The notes beneath the pieces were generated by a model. It did no database searches. It worked only from the letters and a program-made list of their open reading frames with translations, and was not told the origin of the DNA. A program made the translations under genes and the position numbers. Of a DNA stretch of 64,000 nucleotides, positions 8,753 through 17,526 are shown piece by piece (within the stretch, counting starts at the first letter, position 1; each line of letters opens with the position of its first letter). This stretch comes from Pseudovibrio zosterae (GTDB taxonomy: Bacteria > Pseudomonadota > Alphaproteobacteria > Rhizobiales > Stappiaceae). The DNA lies in the NCBI RefSeq assembly GCF_033843645.1, contig NZ_JAWXVZ010000004.1, positions 335,953 to 399,952 on the forward strand. The letters are read 5' to 3'.

Positions 8753-10572
8753 CAAGAAGCATAAATCTTGTCAACGAGTGCGCCATGCTTATCAAGCACA
8801 CCAGCGCGCCTTACTTTCATGGTCGCAGTTAGCTCGCCAGCATTGATTGACAGGCCATCTCGAATAATCTGGAAACCTCTGATCTGTTCCGCACGGCCCA
8901 CAGAAGCATTTACCCGCTCAATCCCTTGACTGAGCGTCTCATGCAACTCTGGGGAGTCCAGGACCTTGTCAGAGGCAATTCCACGCGCCTCTGCAAACTC
9001 TGCGAGCGCCTGAGGATCCAACGACAGGAGTGCGCCCAAATAGTTTCGGTTGTTGCCAACAACGACAGAATACTCAATCAACGAGATACCACCGAGGAGC
9101 CCTTCAAGCTTGGCCGGGGCAATGTTCTTGCCACCTGACGTAACAATGATGTCTTTCTTGCGCCCTGTGATGAACAGATAACCATCACTATCGATATACC
9201 CAATGTCGCCGGTTCTCAGCCACCCATCATCAAAGACCTCATCGGTCGCCTCAGGATCGTGGGAGTAGCCCGTAAAATTTGCACCGCCCCGGCAAAGGAT
9301 TTCACCATCCTCGGCGATCTTCACTTCCATGCCTTCGATTGGCTTGCCGACAGAACCTATGCGCGTGTTTTCCGGAGAATTGAAGGTTGTCGCACCGCAG
9401 GTCTCCGACATTCCGTAGACCACACGCAACACGACGCCAAGTCCCAGAAAGAACCGCTGAACCTCAACAGGAAGTGGCGCACCGCCGCTGATAATGATGT
9501 GCTGCTGATCAAATCCGATGGTGCGCTGAACCTTGTCTATAACCAATGCCTTCGCAATCTTTGCCTTGAAATCAAGCAGAGGCCCGGTTGCACGTCCCTC
9601 AATGCGGCGCTCGTACCATTCTCTCATGGTGCTCAACGACCACAATGCCAGCCTCTTCTTGAACCCTTCGGCCTGATCCAGACGCTCCTGGATCTTGACC
9701 ATCATCTTCTCATAGACACGCGGGACGCCAAAGAAGATGGAGGGTCTGACTTCTCTAAGGTCTTCTGGCACCTGAGGGATTGAGCGCGCAAAGTACACCC
9801 GATAACCGTGATCGCTGTGCTGGATGATCGTACCCACCTGCTCCGCAACATGGGCCAACGGCAAATAGCAGAGATAGCGATCTTCATTTGTCATGCGCTG
9901 GACTGAGGTCAGGCCGTTTGACTCCTCCCGCAAGGCTCGGTGGCTAAGTTGCACAGCCTTGGGTTTTCCAGTGGTGCCTGACGTATAAATCTGCAGCGCG
10001 ATATCTTCGGGCTCAATACGAGCGAGACGCCGCTGACGCTCTTCTTCCAGCTCCCCTAACGGGGCGCCGAGCTCCATGAAGCTCTGCCAGTCGAGCTCCA
10101 AGTCGGAAGCTGGTGAACCGTTAAGGCGCACTATTCGGCGCAGGTGCGGAAAGTCCTGCAAATGCTCCTCAAGTTGCGCCAGCTGCGCCTCATCTTCCAC
10201 CACCAGAACCCGGCCCTCGCTGTGGCGCAGGATGTAGCGCACTTCATCGAGGGAAGCTGTCCAGTAGATGCCCGTGGGCGCGGCGCCAATCATCATCGCC
10301 GCGAGATCTGTAATCGCCCATTCCGGCCGGTTATAGCTCAGGATGCAAACCGTATCTCCGGGCCTAACCCCACTGGCAATCAGGGCTCTCGCCGCCTGAC
10401 ATACTTCTTCAGCATAGCCGGTCCAGCTTGTGGGTTCCCACACTTGGGTGCCGCGAACATAGTACGCAGGATCGGAGCCCAATCTTTTAGCTGTGTTCAG
10501 GAATGCTACCGGAATGGAGACAAAGCCATCCGTGGCGCTTGTCGCTGCGCCGTTCGGACGTGAGATGCTCAT
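8752..10572 (-). CDS. Long-chain acyl-CoA synthetase (AMP-binding, FadD/FAA1 type)
   Basis: Activates a fatty acid or other carboxylic acid to its CoA thioester through an acyl-adenylate. The 606 residues carry the ANL-superfamily P-loop YTSGTTGKPKAV (about residues 196-207), the A5-like GMSETCGATTFN, the A7 motif GWLRTGDIGYID and the hinge GRKKDII. A C-terminal lysine in the ELTATMKVRRAG region fits the catalytic Lys of long-chain ligases. Length and motif set match the FAA1/FadD15 group rather than acetyl-CoA synthetase. It is convergent with uxaC and stands alone: the next minus-strand gene upstream begins 111 bases away and is unrelated. Substrate chain length cannot be told from sequence alone. 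Confidence 0.88.
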   Translation of the reverse strand: MSISRPNGAATSATDGFVSIPVAFLNTAKRLGSDPAYYVRGTQVWEPTSWTGYAEEVCQAARALIASGVRPGDTVCILSYNRPEWAITDLAAMMIGAAPTGIYWTASLDEVRYILRHSEGRVLVVEDEAQLAQLEEHLQDFPHLRRIVRLNGSPASDLELDWQSFMELGAPLGELEEERQRRLARIEPEDIALQIYTSGTTGKPKAVQLSHRALREESNGLTSVQRMTNEDRYLCYLPLAHVAEQVGTIIQHSDHGYRVYFARSIPQVPEDLREVRPSIFFGVPRVYEKMMVKIQERLDQAEGFKKRLALWSLSTMREWYERRIEGRATGPLLDFKAKIAKALVIDKVQRTIGFDQQHIIISGGAPLPVEVQRFFLGLGVVLRVVYGMSETCGATTFNSPENTRIGSVGKPIEGMEVKIAEDGEILCRGGANFTGYSHDPEATDEVFDDGWLRTGDIGYIDSDGYLFITGRKKDIIVTSGGKNIAPAKLEGLLGGISLIEYSVVVGNNRNYLGALLSLDPQALAEFAEARGIASDKVLDSPELHETLSQGIERVNASVGRAEQIRGFQIIRDGLSINAGELTATMKVRRAGVLDKHGALVDKIYAS

Positions 10573-10683
10573 ACATACTCTTTCTTTATTGTTTTAAAAT
10601 GCTGATATTCCAGCTCATTGCCCTTCAAATGGGGTCAGCAGATGGCAAAGCCCATAAGCACTAACAAGTAATTTTATTCATTC

Positions 10684-11712
10684 TTAAGCAGCTGATCCCA
10701 ACAGAGCCAGACCGGCCTGCGTTACATCTGACGAGGAGCCGTCAATCCGCGCTTCATAGCAGGCAACATTTTGTAGCTGCTGCACATAGCTACGTACTTC
10801 AGGCCCTTCGCCGGGGCTTAAGAAGGTGCCATCGGTTTTTTGAAGAAATGGACTGCTTTCCACCATCAGTGAATTGATAAGGCCAGGCCGAGCCAACGGA
10901 TTGATGCGGCGAAGCTCAATATCCTGCTCACCCCCGTCCGTTCTTGTCGACATGACCAAAGCCGTCAGCGGCACTTCACTGGTCGACGTGACCAAAAGCT
11001 CGTGGGCTTTATCTGCTGTCCGGTTCTTTTTCTTTGCCTTTTTGTGCTTGTTCTCGCCATCCATCGAAGGCGTGATGCAGCAGGAATCCGCCGCCTGCGC
11101 AAGCGCCCGCAGACCTGGTTTCCCTGTAAGCAACATGCTGTGCTCTGTCATCAGCTGGGCGCGTGGATCTGCGAGCATGGCCTTGATCAGATTGTTTGCC
11201 CCAGACCAGTCCGGGCCAGCAATTGCCAAGGCTCGATCTCCAATCCGAATACAGGTCGCATCGCAAATAACGCCGCCGTCGAGCAAAAAGGCGTTTGCGA
11301 ACTGCTGGCACACAAACTTCTCAATGTCATCCAGATGCGCCGAACAAGCACCACGGACAACACAAGACTTGCGGTTTTGCAGAAAGAAAAGGCCGCTGGA
11401 GCCGTCCAAGATCACTCGCGTCTTCCTGAAATCGCGAAAACGCAGGCTCTCCTGTTGCGTCTGATCCCATCGCCGAAGGGAGAACGGCAGTTCAGGCGCC
11501 TCGCCTTCAAAGATGACAATCTCCTGAAGCTCGTCAAGCGACGTGATTGAAGGATCAATCAGATTACGCAGCCGAACCTTTAGCTCATCAAGAACGGACT
11601 GGTTGTTTGATAGAAGCTTGAAAGACTTGCCCGATCGGCTGACGATCAACACCTCCTCAAGGAGTTGCTTGTTTTCAACCATGAGCTTACGGATATCGCG
11701 CAGTTTCATCAT
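10684..11712 (-). CDS. HprK-related kinase-like protein with a degenerate P-loop
   Basis: A 342-residue protein whose middle resembles the HPr-kinase-like fold of the 'GAK system' kinases: VVRGACSAHLDDIEKFV, then FLLDGGVICDATCIRIGDRA, then a strand and loop where a Walker A would sit. That loop reads AGPDWSGANNLIKAML (about residues 165-180), so the lysine and the Ser/Thr of GxxxxGK[ST] are replaced by Ala and Asn. The reading frame is smooth there, so a sequencing frameshift is unlikely. A lysine-rich patch (KHKKAKKKNR) follows near residue 220. There is no signal peptide. The start at 11712 is preferred over 11733 because AGGTGG lies 7 bases before it. It diverges from the CofD-like gene at 11929, its usual GAK neighbour. 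The family call rests on remembered pattern plus context; it could instead be an unrelated P-loop-like fold. The ATP-grasp partner of GAK loci is absent. Confidence 0.5.
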   Translation of the reverse strand: MMKLRDIRKLMVENKQLLEEVLIVSRSGKSFKLLSNNQSVLDELKVRLRNLIDPSITSLDELQEIVIFEGEAPELPFSLRRWDQTQQESLRFRDFRKTRVILDGSSGLFFLQNRKSCVVRGACSAHLDDIEKFVCQQFANAFLLDGGVICDATCIRIGDRALAIAGPDWSGANNLIKAMLADPRAQLMTEHSMLLTGKPGLRALAQAADSCCITPSMDGENKHKKAKKKNRTADKAHELLVTSTSEVPLTALVMSTRTDGGEQDIELRRINPLARPGLINSLMVESSPFLQKTDGTFLSPGEGPEVRSYVQQLQNVACYEARIDGSSSDVTQAGLALLGSAA

Positions 11713-11739
11713 TGCGCTTCCACCTTTTTTCAATCTATC

Positions 11740-11800
11740 TCGAGATTAAATCGAGATTGAACTGCGTAAGTCGCCCCTATAGCAAGCTATCATCGAGATT
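11740..11800. promoter_or_regulatory. Three direct repeats of TCGAGATT
   Basis: TCGAGATT occurs at 11740-11747, 11751-11758 and 11793-11800, all in one orientation, in the gap between the divergent HprK-like and CofD-like genes. The first two are spaced by 11 bases, one helical turn. This looks like an array of regulator half sites serving one or both genes; the regulator is unknown. Confidence 0.45.
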
Positions 11801-11928
11801 CCTAGCAGGCTATCGAAGAGCGTTGCAAAATGGAGTTTCGCCGAGCGCTACCTGCCACATCAGAAATTGCTAGAGCGCTGTAATAGAGCTAAAACGGCAC
11901 CAAGCCACCATCTAAGCCTAGGAAATAC

Positions 11929-13104
11929 ATGCAGATTACCCGCCAGCTGACGATCCCGGATCCAGTCCGCATCAGCCGCTACCAGCGCCTTCCCGAGCTA
12001 GGCCCAAACCTGCTGTTCTTCAGCGGAGGCACTGCTCTGAATGGTATTTCCCGTGTTTTAAAGCACTTTACCCACAACAGTGCACACCTGATCACGCCGT
12101 TTGACAGCGGAGGCAGCTCGGCCACACTGCGTCAAGCCTTTGACATGCCGGCGATTGGTGATGTGCGCAGCCGCCTCATGGCATTGGCAGATGAAAGCTT
12201 GCTGGGACATCCTGAAGTCTATCAGCTGTTCTCACACCGCTTTCCGAAAACCGCCACGCAGAACACCTTACGCCATGAGTTGGCTGGACTGGTCGGCGGA
12301 AGTCATCCGCTCATCACCGCCATTCCCATGCCCATGCGCGGCCTCATTCAAAACCAACTGCAATACTTTGCAGTCGCTATGCCAGCAGATTTCGACCTGC
12401 ATGGCGCAAGCATCGGAAACCTGATCCTTGCAGGCGGGTACTTGAACAACAACCGTGAGCTTGATCCCATTCTTTTCCTTTTCTCCAAGCTCGTGAATAC
12501 GTTAGGCCACGTCACGGTTACCACAAATGAGAAACTTCATCTGGCAGCCCGCCTTTCCGACCACTCGGTCGTCGTAGGACAGCACGCGATGACTGGTAAA
12601 GAGGTAGAGCCCCTTACCAGCCGCATTGAGGAGATTTTTCTCACGACCTCGCTTGAAAGCACCGATCCAGTCGACGTGCCGTTCCCACTGCGACGGCAAG
12701 CTCTGGTCCGTCAAGCTGATCTCATCTGCTACCCACCCGGCAGCTTTTACAGCTCCCTCATGGCGAACCTCTTACCGAAAGGTGTCGGGCGCACCATAGC
12801 GGAAAACGGCAACCCAAAGGTCTACATCCCGAGCCTTGGAACCGACCCGGAGCTAAACGGGATCTCCGCCAATGAAGCTCTCTTGCGCCTGATCGATCAG
12901 TTAAAACGTGACGCGGGCGCTGATACGCCGACAAAGCAACTTCTGAACTTCGTATTGGCAGACGAAAGCTTTGCAGCGAACTTTGACTTGGACTTGATGG
13001 AGAAGCACGAACTGAAACTTATCAGCGCACCGTTGACCTCTCAGTCGAACGCATCCAAGTACGATCCGCAAAAACTCGTAGATTTCCTTCTCTCTCTGAC
13101 ATAA
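11929..13104 (+). CDS. CofD-like protein, GAK-system type
   Basis: A 391-residue cytoplasmic protein of the CofD/YvcK fold (2-phospho-L-lactate transferase superfamily). Family marks are FFSGGTALNG (residues 30-39), TPFDSGGSS (56-64) and GNLILAGGYLNNN (163-175), which form the nucleotide/phosphate-binding loops in CofD relatives. The N-terminal ISRYQRLPELGPNLLF fits the CofD-like group associated with HprK-related kinase B and an ATP-grasp enzyme ('GAK system'). The adjacent, divergent HprK-like gene supports this. No coenzyme F420 genes are nearby, so a role in F420 synthesis is unlikely. The biochemical function of GAK CofD proteins is unknown to me. Its operon appears to be single-gene; the next gene starts about 470 bases later. 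Confidence 0.75.
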   Translation: MQITRQLTIPDPVRISRYQRLPELGPNLLFFSGGTALNGISRVLKHFTHNSAHLITPFDSGGSSATLRQAFDMPAIGDVRSRLMALADESLLGHPEVYQLFSHRFPKTATQNTLRHELAGLVGGSHPLITAIPMPMRGLIQNQLQYFAVAMPADFDLHGASIGNLILAGGYLNNNRELDPILFLFSKLVNTLGHVTVTTNEKLHLAARLSDHSVVVGQHAMTGKEVEPLTSRIEEIFLTTSLESTDPVDVPFPLRRQALVRQADLICYPPGSFYSSLMANLLPKGVGRTIAENGNPKVYIPSLGTDPELNGISANEALLRLIDQLKRDAGADTPTKQLLNFVLADESFAANFDLDLMEKHELKLISAPLTSQSNASKYDPQKLVDFLLSLT

Positions 13105-13219
13105 CGATACGGCAATCTACATATAATCTTTAGTTGCACAAAACTTGACCAACCAAAGGCGGAGCATAACAATCGGCGACTCAACTGACTGAATCGGAAA
13201 GCTTCAATTGCCAAACTGA

Positions 13220-13249
13220 CCTATCCCTTTTCTCAAAACAACCTATCCC
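13220..13249. promoter_or_regulatory. Direct repeat CCTATCCC, 22-base spacing
   Basis: CCTATCCC occurs at 13220-13227 and again at 13242-13249, preceded both times by A/GA. The 22-base period is about two helical turns, a layout typical of regulator half sites bound on one face of the DNA. It lies about 330 bases upstream of the arc operon start. Confidence 0.3.
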
Positions 13250-13536
13250 ATTGCCATACCCACTTTCACTTAGGCGCTGACATTTGTGAAAAAAGCCCAT
13301 AAAAATTATTAGCTTCCGCCCTCTAATCAATTCGACATTTCTTAAATGACTAATTTTTGGTCACTTCAGCGCCGAAAGACACTTTAGTTTCCAATCCCTT
13401 GAGATATCACAGAATCCACTCGTAGCTACGCGCAACCGACGCAGTATTTTCATCCATTGTGAACGGATAGCTTCGATTTCTCGCCCAACGGAACTTCCAA
13501 GAAAACAAACGCCTTGACGGTAATCCGAGGACTAAG

Positions 13537-13552
13537 CTTACGTATTCGTAAG
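13537..13552. promoter_or_regulatory. Inverted repeat CTTACG-TATT-CGTAAG
   Basis: A perfect 6-base inverted repeat with a 4-base centre ends 21 bases before the ATG at 13574. At this position it could be an operator over the transcription start or a small 5' leader hairpin masking the ribosome site, which itself is weak. Confidence 0.4.
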
Positions 13553-13573
13553 AATGTACTTGTCCACGGCAAG

Positions 13574-14989
13574 ATGAATTGGAAAACCATGTCCAGGCTT
13601 AAATTTCCCACCGCATTCACGATTTTGTTCGGGCTAATCATTGCCGTCGCAGTCGCCACGTGGGTTGTTCCCGCGGGGCAGTATGACCGAGTGATGAACG
13701 ACGCATTAGGCAAGGAAGTACCGGTCCCCGGGACTTACCAAACAGTTGAGTCTAACCCGCAGGGTATTGTTGATGTATTCATGGCACCCATTGCAGGTTT
13801 GTATGACCCAGTTTCCTACAGCGCTAACGCAATTGACGTTGCGGTTTTCGTACTGGTTATTGGCGGATTCCTTATGGTTGTCACCAGAACCGGAGCCATT
13901 GATGCAGGTATTGCTCGCGTGATGTCCGCCCTCAAGGGCCGCGAAAACTTGATGATACCAATTTTGATGGCATTCTTCGCTGCAGGTGGCACCATCTACG
14001 GAATGGCCGAGGAGAGCCTTGCTTTCTACGCCCTAATCATCCCTGTTATGATCCGGGCGGGCTATGACTCAGTGACAGGCGTTGCAGTAATCATGCTTGG
14101 TGCCGGCATCGGAACCTTAGGCTCTACTATCAATCCATTTGCCACTGTAATCGCTTCCAATGCGGCAGGTGTACCGTTTACGGATGGTATCGTATTGCGC
14201 TTCATCATCTTGGCTGCTGGCTGGGCAATGTGTGTAGCCTGGGTCATGCGCTACGCTGCCAAGGTGAAAGCAAACCCCGATGCATCCGTAGTAGCGGATC
14301 TGCGCGAAGAACATCGCCAGCACTTCCTGCAAAACTCCAACATTGACGAAATTCCGGAATTCACCCGCACCCACGCAATCATCATGACTGTGTTTGCGCT
14401 TGTTTTTGCTGCCCTGATTTACGGCGTGGCAGCGCTAGGCTGGTGGATGGGCGAGATGTCCGCTCTGTTTCTGGCAGCCTCCATTCTGGTGGGCATTATT
14501 GCTCGCATGGGAGAAGCGGAGTTCGTCGACAATTTCATTGATGGTGCCCGGGATCTCCTTGGCGTCGCATTGATTATCGGTGTGGCCCGCGGAATCGTGG
14601 TGATCATGGACGCAGGTTCCATCACAGACACGATCCTGTTCTGGTCTGAGCAGGCTGTCAGCGGCCTCAGCCAAATCGCATTCATCAATGTAATGTTCTG
14701 GCTAGAGTTGGTGCTGTCTTTCTTCGTGCCCTCCTCTTCAGGTCTCGCTGTGTTGTCCATGCCCATCATGGCACCTTTGGCCAGCTTCTCAGATGTGTCA
14801 GCCTCCCTCGTGGTCACGGCGTTCCAGTCTGCGAGCGGCCTGCTCAACCTGATCAACCCTACCTTTGCAGTCGTGATGGGTGGTCTGGCCATTGGCCGTG
14901 TCCCCTACGACAAGTGGCTGCGGTTTGCCATCCCACTCGTCCTCTTGCTCTTCGTCATGATCAGCATTGCTCTAAGTGTAAGCGTGTAG
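13574..14989 (+). CDS. YfcC/ArcD-type arginine-ornithine exchanger
   Basis: Integral membrane carrier of the C4-dicarboxylate anaerobic carrier/YfcC family, about 471 residues with some 12 hydrophobic helices. Typical family text includes FPTAFTILFGLIIAVAVATW at the N-terminus, a WVVPAGQYDR loop, AGGTIYGMAEESLAFY, and FVPSSSGLAVLSMPIMAPLA in the last third. Members of this family act as ArcD in several arginine deiminase operons, and this copy stands first in an arcABC cluster, so arginine uptake in exchange for ornithine is the likely role. The start is uncertain: ATG at 13574, ATG at 13589 or a TTG at 13514 are open, none with a good ribosome site. I prefer 13574. Confidence 0.82.
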   Translation: MNWKTMSRLKFPTAFTILFGLIIAVAVATWVVPAGQYDRVMNDALGKEVPVPGTYQTVESNPQGIVDVFMAPIAGLYDPVSYSANAIDVAVFVLVIGGFLMVVTRTGAIDAGIARVMSALKGRENLMIPILMAFFAAGGTIYGMAEESLAFYALIIPVMIRAGYDSVTGVAVIMLGAGIGTLGSTINPFATVIASNAAGVPFTDGIVLRFIILAAGWAMCVAWVMRYAAKVKANPDASVVADLREEHRQHFLQNSNIDEIPEFTRTHAIIMTVFALVFAALIYGVAALGWWMGEMSALFLAASILVGIIARMGEAEFVDNFIDGARDLLGVALIIGVARGIVVIMDAGSITDTILFWSEQAVSGLSQIAFINVMFWLELVLSFFVPSSSGLAVLSMPIMAPLASFSDVSASLVVTAFQSASGLLNLINPTFAVVMGGLAIGRVPYDKWLRFAIPLVLLLFVMISIALSVSV

Positions 14990-15033
14990 GACGGCACCGC
15001 CCCAAGAAACCAAAAGCAACAAGGGTATGGCCT

Positions 15034-15252
15034 ATGAAACTCTCCGGAATAAGAACCATTTTAGACCGAAGCATCAATGACTGGACCGTACCACACGAAC
15101 AACTTCCTCTGACCCACTGTGCGGTCAGAGGAGCCACCACCGGGCAGATGTGGCCTGAAACCTGGACGCAGATCCATGGCAGCTATCAACTGGCCAGTTC
15201 CCCAGTGCAATCCACGTCAACGCCAGCAACCCCTTCAAGCTATGGAGTGTAA
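15034..15252 (+). CDS. Small unknown protein in the arginine deiminase operon
   Basis: A 72-residue open frame beginning MKLSGIRTILDRS and ending directly at arcA, whose ATG is the very next base. A ribosome site AAGGG lies about 9 bases before its ATG. The middle has DWTVPHEQLPLTHC and GQMWPETWTQIHGSYQLA; the C-terminal 18 residues are rich in Ser, Thr and Pro. It has no signal peptide or membrane segment and I do not recognise a family. Tight spacing between the exchanger (44 bases) and arcA favours a real cotranslated gene. It could instead be a leader peptide for arcA. Confidence 0.5.
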   Translation: MKLSGIRTILDRSINDWTVPHEQLPLTHCAVRGATTGQMWPETWTQIHGSYQLASSPVQSTSTPATPSSYGV

Positions 15253-16482
15253 ATGATGTCCAAGTTCGGCGTACATTCAGAGGTCGGTAAGCTTCGAGAA
15301 GTAATGGTCTGTCGCCCGGGCCTTGCCCACATGCGCCTGACACCCGGCAACTGCCACGAGCTTCTGTTCGATGACGTGCTCTGGGTCAGAGAGGCCCAAA
15401 AGCACCACTACGATTTTCGCCTTCGCATGGAAGAGCGCGGCGTCAATGTCCTCGAAATGCATACATTGCTTGAGGAAACCCTCAATGACCACGATGCCCG
15501 CAGGTGGATACTGGACCGCAGGATCACGCCCACCCGCGTTGGAGCAGGCATGGCCGAAGACCTGCACAGCTGGTTGATGGAACAACCCTCCAAGTTTCTG
15601 GCGGAACACTTGATCGGCGGCATCACAAGGGGAGAGCTGGGCTTCGAACCAAAGGGCGTTTTTGGCCGCTCACTAGAGCCCCAGGACTTCGTTATTCCGC
15701 CATTACCAAACACCTTGTTTACCCGTGACACCTCCTGCTGGATTTACAACGGCGTCACAGTAAATCCCATGTACTGGCCCGCCCGGCGCAATGAAACCCT
15801 CCTCACAACGGCGATCTATCGCTTCCATTCTCATTTCAAGGGCAAGGTGAACATCTGGTGGGGCAATCCGGACCAAGATTTCCACGAGAGCACCGTGGAA
15901 GGCGGCGACGTGATGCCAATCGGGAACGGCGTGGTCCTGATCGGCATGGGAGAACGCACCACACCACAAGCGGTGGGCCAAGTCGCACGGTCTTTGTTCG
16001 ACAACAAGGCAGCAGAGCGTGTGATCGCCTGTCAGATGCCGAAGAGCCGCGCTGCCATGCACCTCGACACGGTCTTCACTCTGATCGACCGGGATAAAGC
16101 CACCGCCTATCAGTCTGTCTGTGATGAAATCAAATGCTACTCAATTCGACCAGAAGGCAAGAATGGCTATGTCGATTATCGCCAAGAGAAGGGCCATCTG
16201 TTTGATGTTGTTGGAGATGCACTAGGAATTAAGAAACTAACTGTGGTCACGACAGGTGGTAACGCGTACGATCAAGAACGAGAACAATGGGATGACGGCA
16301 ACAATGTTGTGTGTATCGAGCCGGGCGTTGTTGTTGGTTACCGACGCAACACCCACACAAATTCGAAGCTTCAGCGGGCCGGTGTCGAAGTTATCGGCAT
16401 TGAAGGCTCTGAACTTGGCCGCGGCCGCGGGGGCGGGCACTGCATGACCTGCCCAATCATTCGCGACCCTATCAGCATGTAG
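15253..16482 (+). CDS. arcA: Arginine deiminase
   Basis: Hydrolyses L-arginine to citrulline and ammonia, the first step of the arginine deiminase pathway in the cytoplasm. The 409 residues carry the full guanidino-modifying enzyme set: FTRDTSCWI near residue 157, the substrate-binding VEGGDV, the catalytic-histidine region MHLDTVF, and the C-terminal GRGRGGGHCMTCP with the nucleophile Cys397. Length agrees with bacterial ArcA (about 405-420). Its ribosome site GGAG lies inside the last codons of the preceding small gene, so the two are probably translationally coupled. The order is exchanger, small gene, arcA, arcB, arcC. Confidence 0.97.
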   Translation: MMSKFGVHSEVGKLREVMVCRPGLAHMRLTPGNCHELLFDDVLWVREAQKHHYDFRLRMEERGVNVLEMHTLLEETLNDHDARRWILDRRITPTRVGAGMAEDLHSWLMEQPSKFLAEHLIGGITRGELGFEPKGVFGRSLEPQDFVIPPLPNTLFTRDTSCWIYNGVTVNPMYWPARRNETLLTTAIYRFHSHFKGKVNIWWGNPDQDFHESTVEGGDVMPIGNGVVLIGMGERTTPQAVGQVARSLFDNKAAERVIACQMPKSRAAMHLDTVFTLIDRDKATAYQSVCDEIKCYSIRPEGKNGYVDYRQEKGHLFDVVGDALGIKKLTVVTTGGNAYDQEREQWDDGNNVVCIEPGVVVGYRRNTHTNSKLQRAGVEVIGIEGSELGRGRGGGHCMTCPIIRDPISM

Positions 16483-16522
16483 TCATCAGAAAGATTAATC
16501 GAGTAATACGGAGAGCAAAAGC

Positions 16523-17524
16523 ATGGCTTTCAACCTCAAAGGCCGGAGCTACCTTAAAATCAAGGACTTCACACAGCGCGAAATGCTGTACCTCCTCGAT
16601 CTGGCCCGAGACCTCAAGCGCGCCAAATACACGGGCAATGAAGTGCAGCGCATGAAGGGCAAGAATATCTGTCTGATCTTCGAAAAGACTTCCACCCGAA
16701 CCCGCTGCGCGTTTGAAGTTGCCGCACACGATCAGGGGGCCAATGTTACCTATCTTGATCCATCAGGATCTCAGATCGGTCACAAGGAGTCCATGAAGGA
16801 CACCGCTCGAGTTCTGGGGCGTATGTATGACGCCATTCAATTCCGTGGCAAGTCTCAAACAGCAGTTGAAGAGCTGGCAGAGTTTGCTGGTGTGCCGGTC
16901 TATAATGGTTTGACCGATGAGTGGCACCCAACCCAGATGTTGGCTGACTTCTTGACCATGATGGAGCACACCGAGAAGCCCAGGAGTGAAATCTCCTACG
17001 CCTATCTTGGCGACGCCCGCAACAACATGGGGCACTCCCTGCTTATGCTGGGTGCGTTGATGGGCTGCGATGTCCGGATCGTGGCTCCCAAAGAGCTGCA
17101 ACCAGATCCATCCATCGTGGAGTTTGCTCGTCAGACCGCTGAAAAATACGGCTCCCGTGTGATGGTCACTGATGACGTAAAAACTGGCACGGAAGGCGTG
17201 GATTTCATCCACACTGACGTGTGGCTTTCCATGGGAGAGTCTGCCGAGATATGGGAAAGCCGCATCAGGCTGCTGAGAGACTACCAAGTCAACAAGGCAG
17301 TCATAGAAGGCACAGGCAATCCGTACACAAAGTTCATGCATTGCCTACCTGCGTTCCACAACCGCGAAACCAAGGTTGGTGAGGAGATTTTCCAGAAGTT
17401 CGGCCTTCCGGCAATGGAAGTCACCGAGGAAGTTTTCGAGTCTGATCGCAATATCGCTTTCGAACAAGCCGAAAACCGCATGCACACCATCAAGGCCGTT
17501 ATGGTCGCCACGATTGGAAGCTAA
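16523..17524 (+). CDS. arcB: Ornithine carbamoyltransferase, catabolic
   Basis: Converts citrulline and phosphate to ornithine and carbamoyl phosphate in the catabolic direction. The 333 residues show the carbamoyl-phosphate loop STRTR (residues 57-61), the HPTQMLADFLTMMEH region, a DVWLSMGE segment and the ornithine-site HCLPAF. It starts 40 bases after arcA with a GGAGAG ribosome site and is followed after 2 bases by carbamate kinase. Placement between arcA and arcC supports the catabolic rather than the biosynthetic (argF) role. Confidence 0.96.
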   Translation: MAFNLKGRSYLKIKDFTQREMLYLLDLARDLKRAKYTGNEVQRMKGKNICLIFEKTSTRTRCAFEVAAHDQGANVTYLDPSGSQIGHKESMKDTARVLGRMYDAIQFRGKSQTAVEELAEFAGVPVYNGLTDEWHPTQMLADFLTMMEHTEKPRSEISYAYLGDARNNMGHSLLMLGALMGCDVRIVAPKELQPDPSIVEFARQTAEKYGSRVMVTDDVKTGTEGVDFIHTDVWLSMGESAEIWESRIRLLRDYQVNKAVIEGTGNPYTKFMHCLPAFHNRETKVGEEIFQKFGLPAMEVTEEVFESDRNIAFEQAENRMHTIKAVMVATIGS

Positions 17525-17526
17525 AA

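Larger units (their letters stand above)
13105..13573. other. Intergenic region upstream of the arginine deiminase operon
   Basis: This 469-base, relatively AT-rich stretch has no credible gene. It contains a pair of direct repeats (13220-13249) and an inverted repeat close to the first arc gene (13537-13552), both listed separately. I looked for an FNR-type TTGAT-N4-ATCAA box, which would suit a fermentative pathway, and did not find one. Confidence 0.55.
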
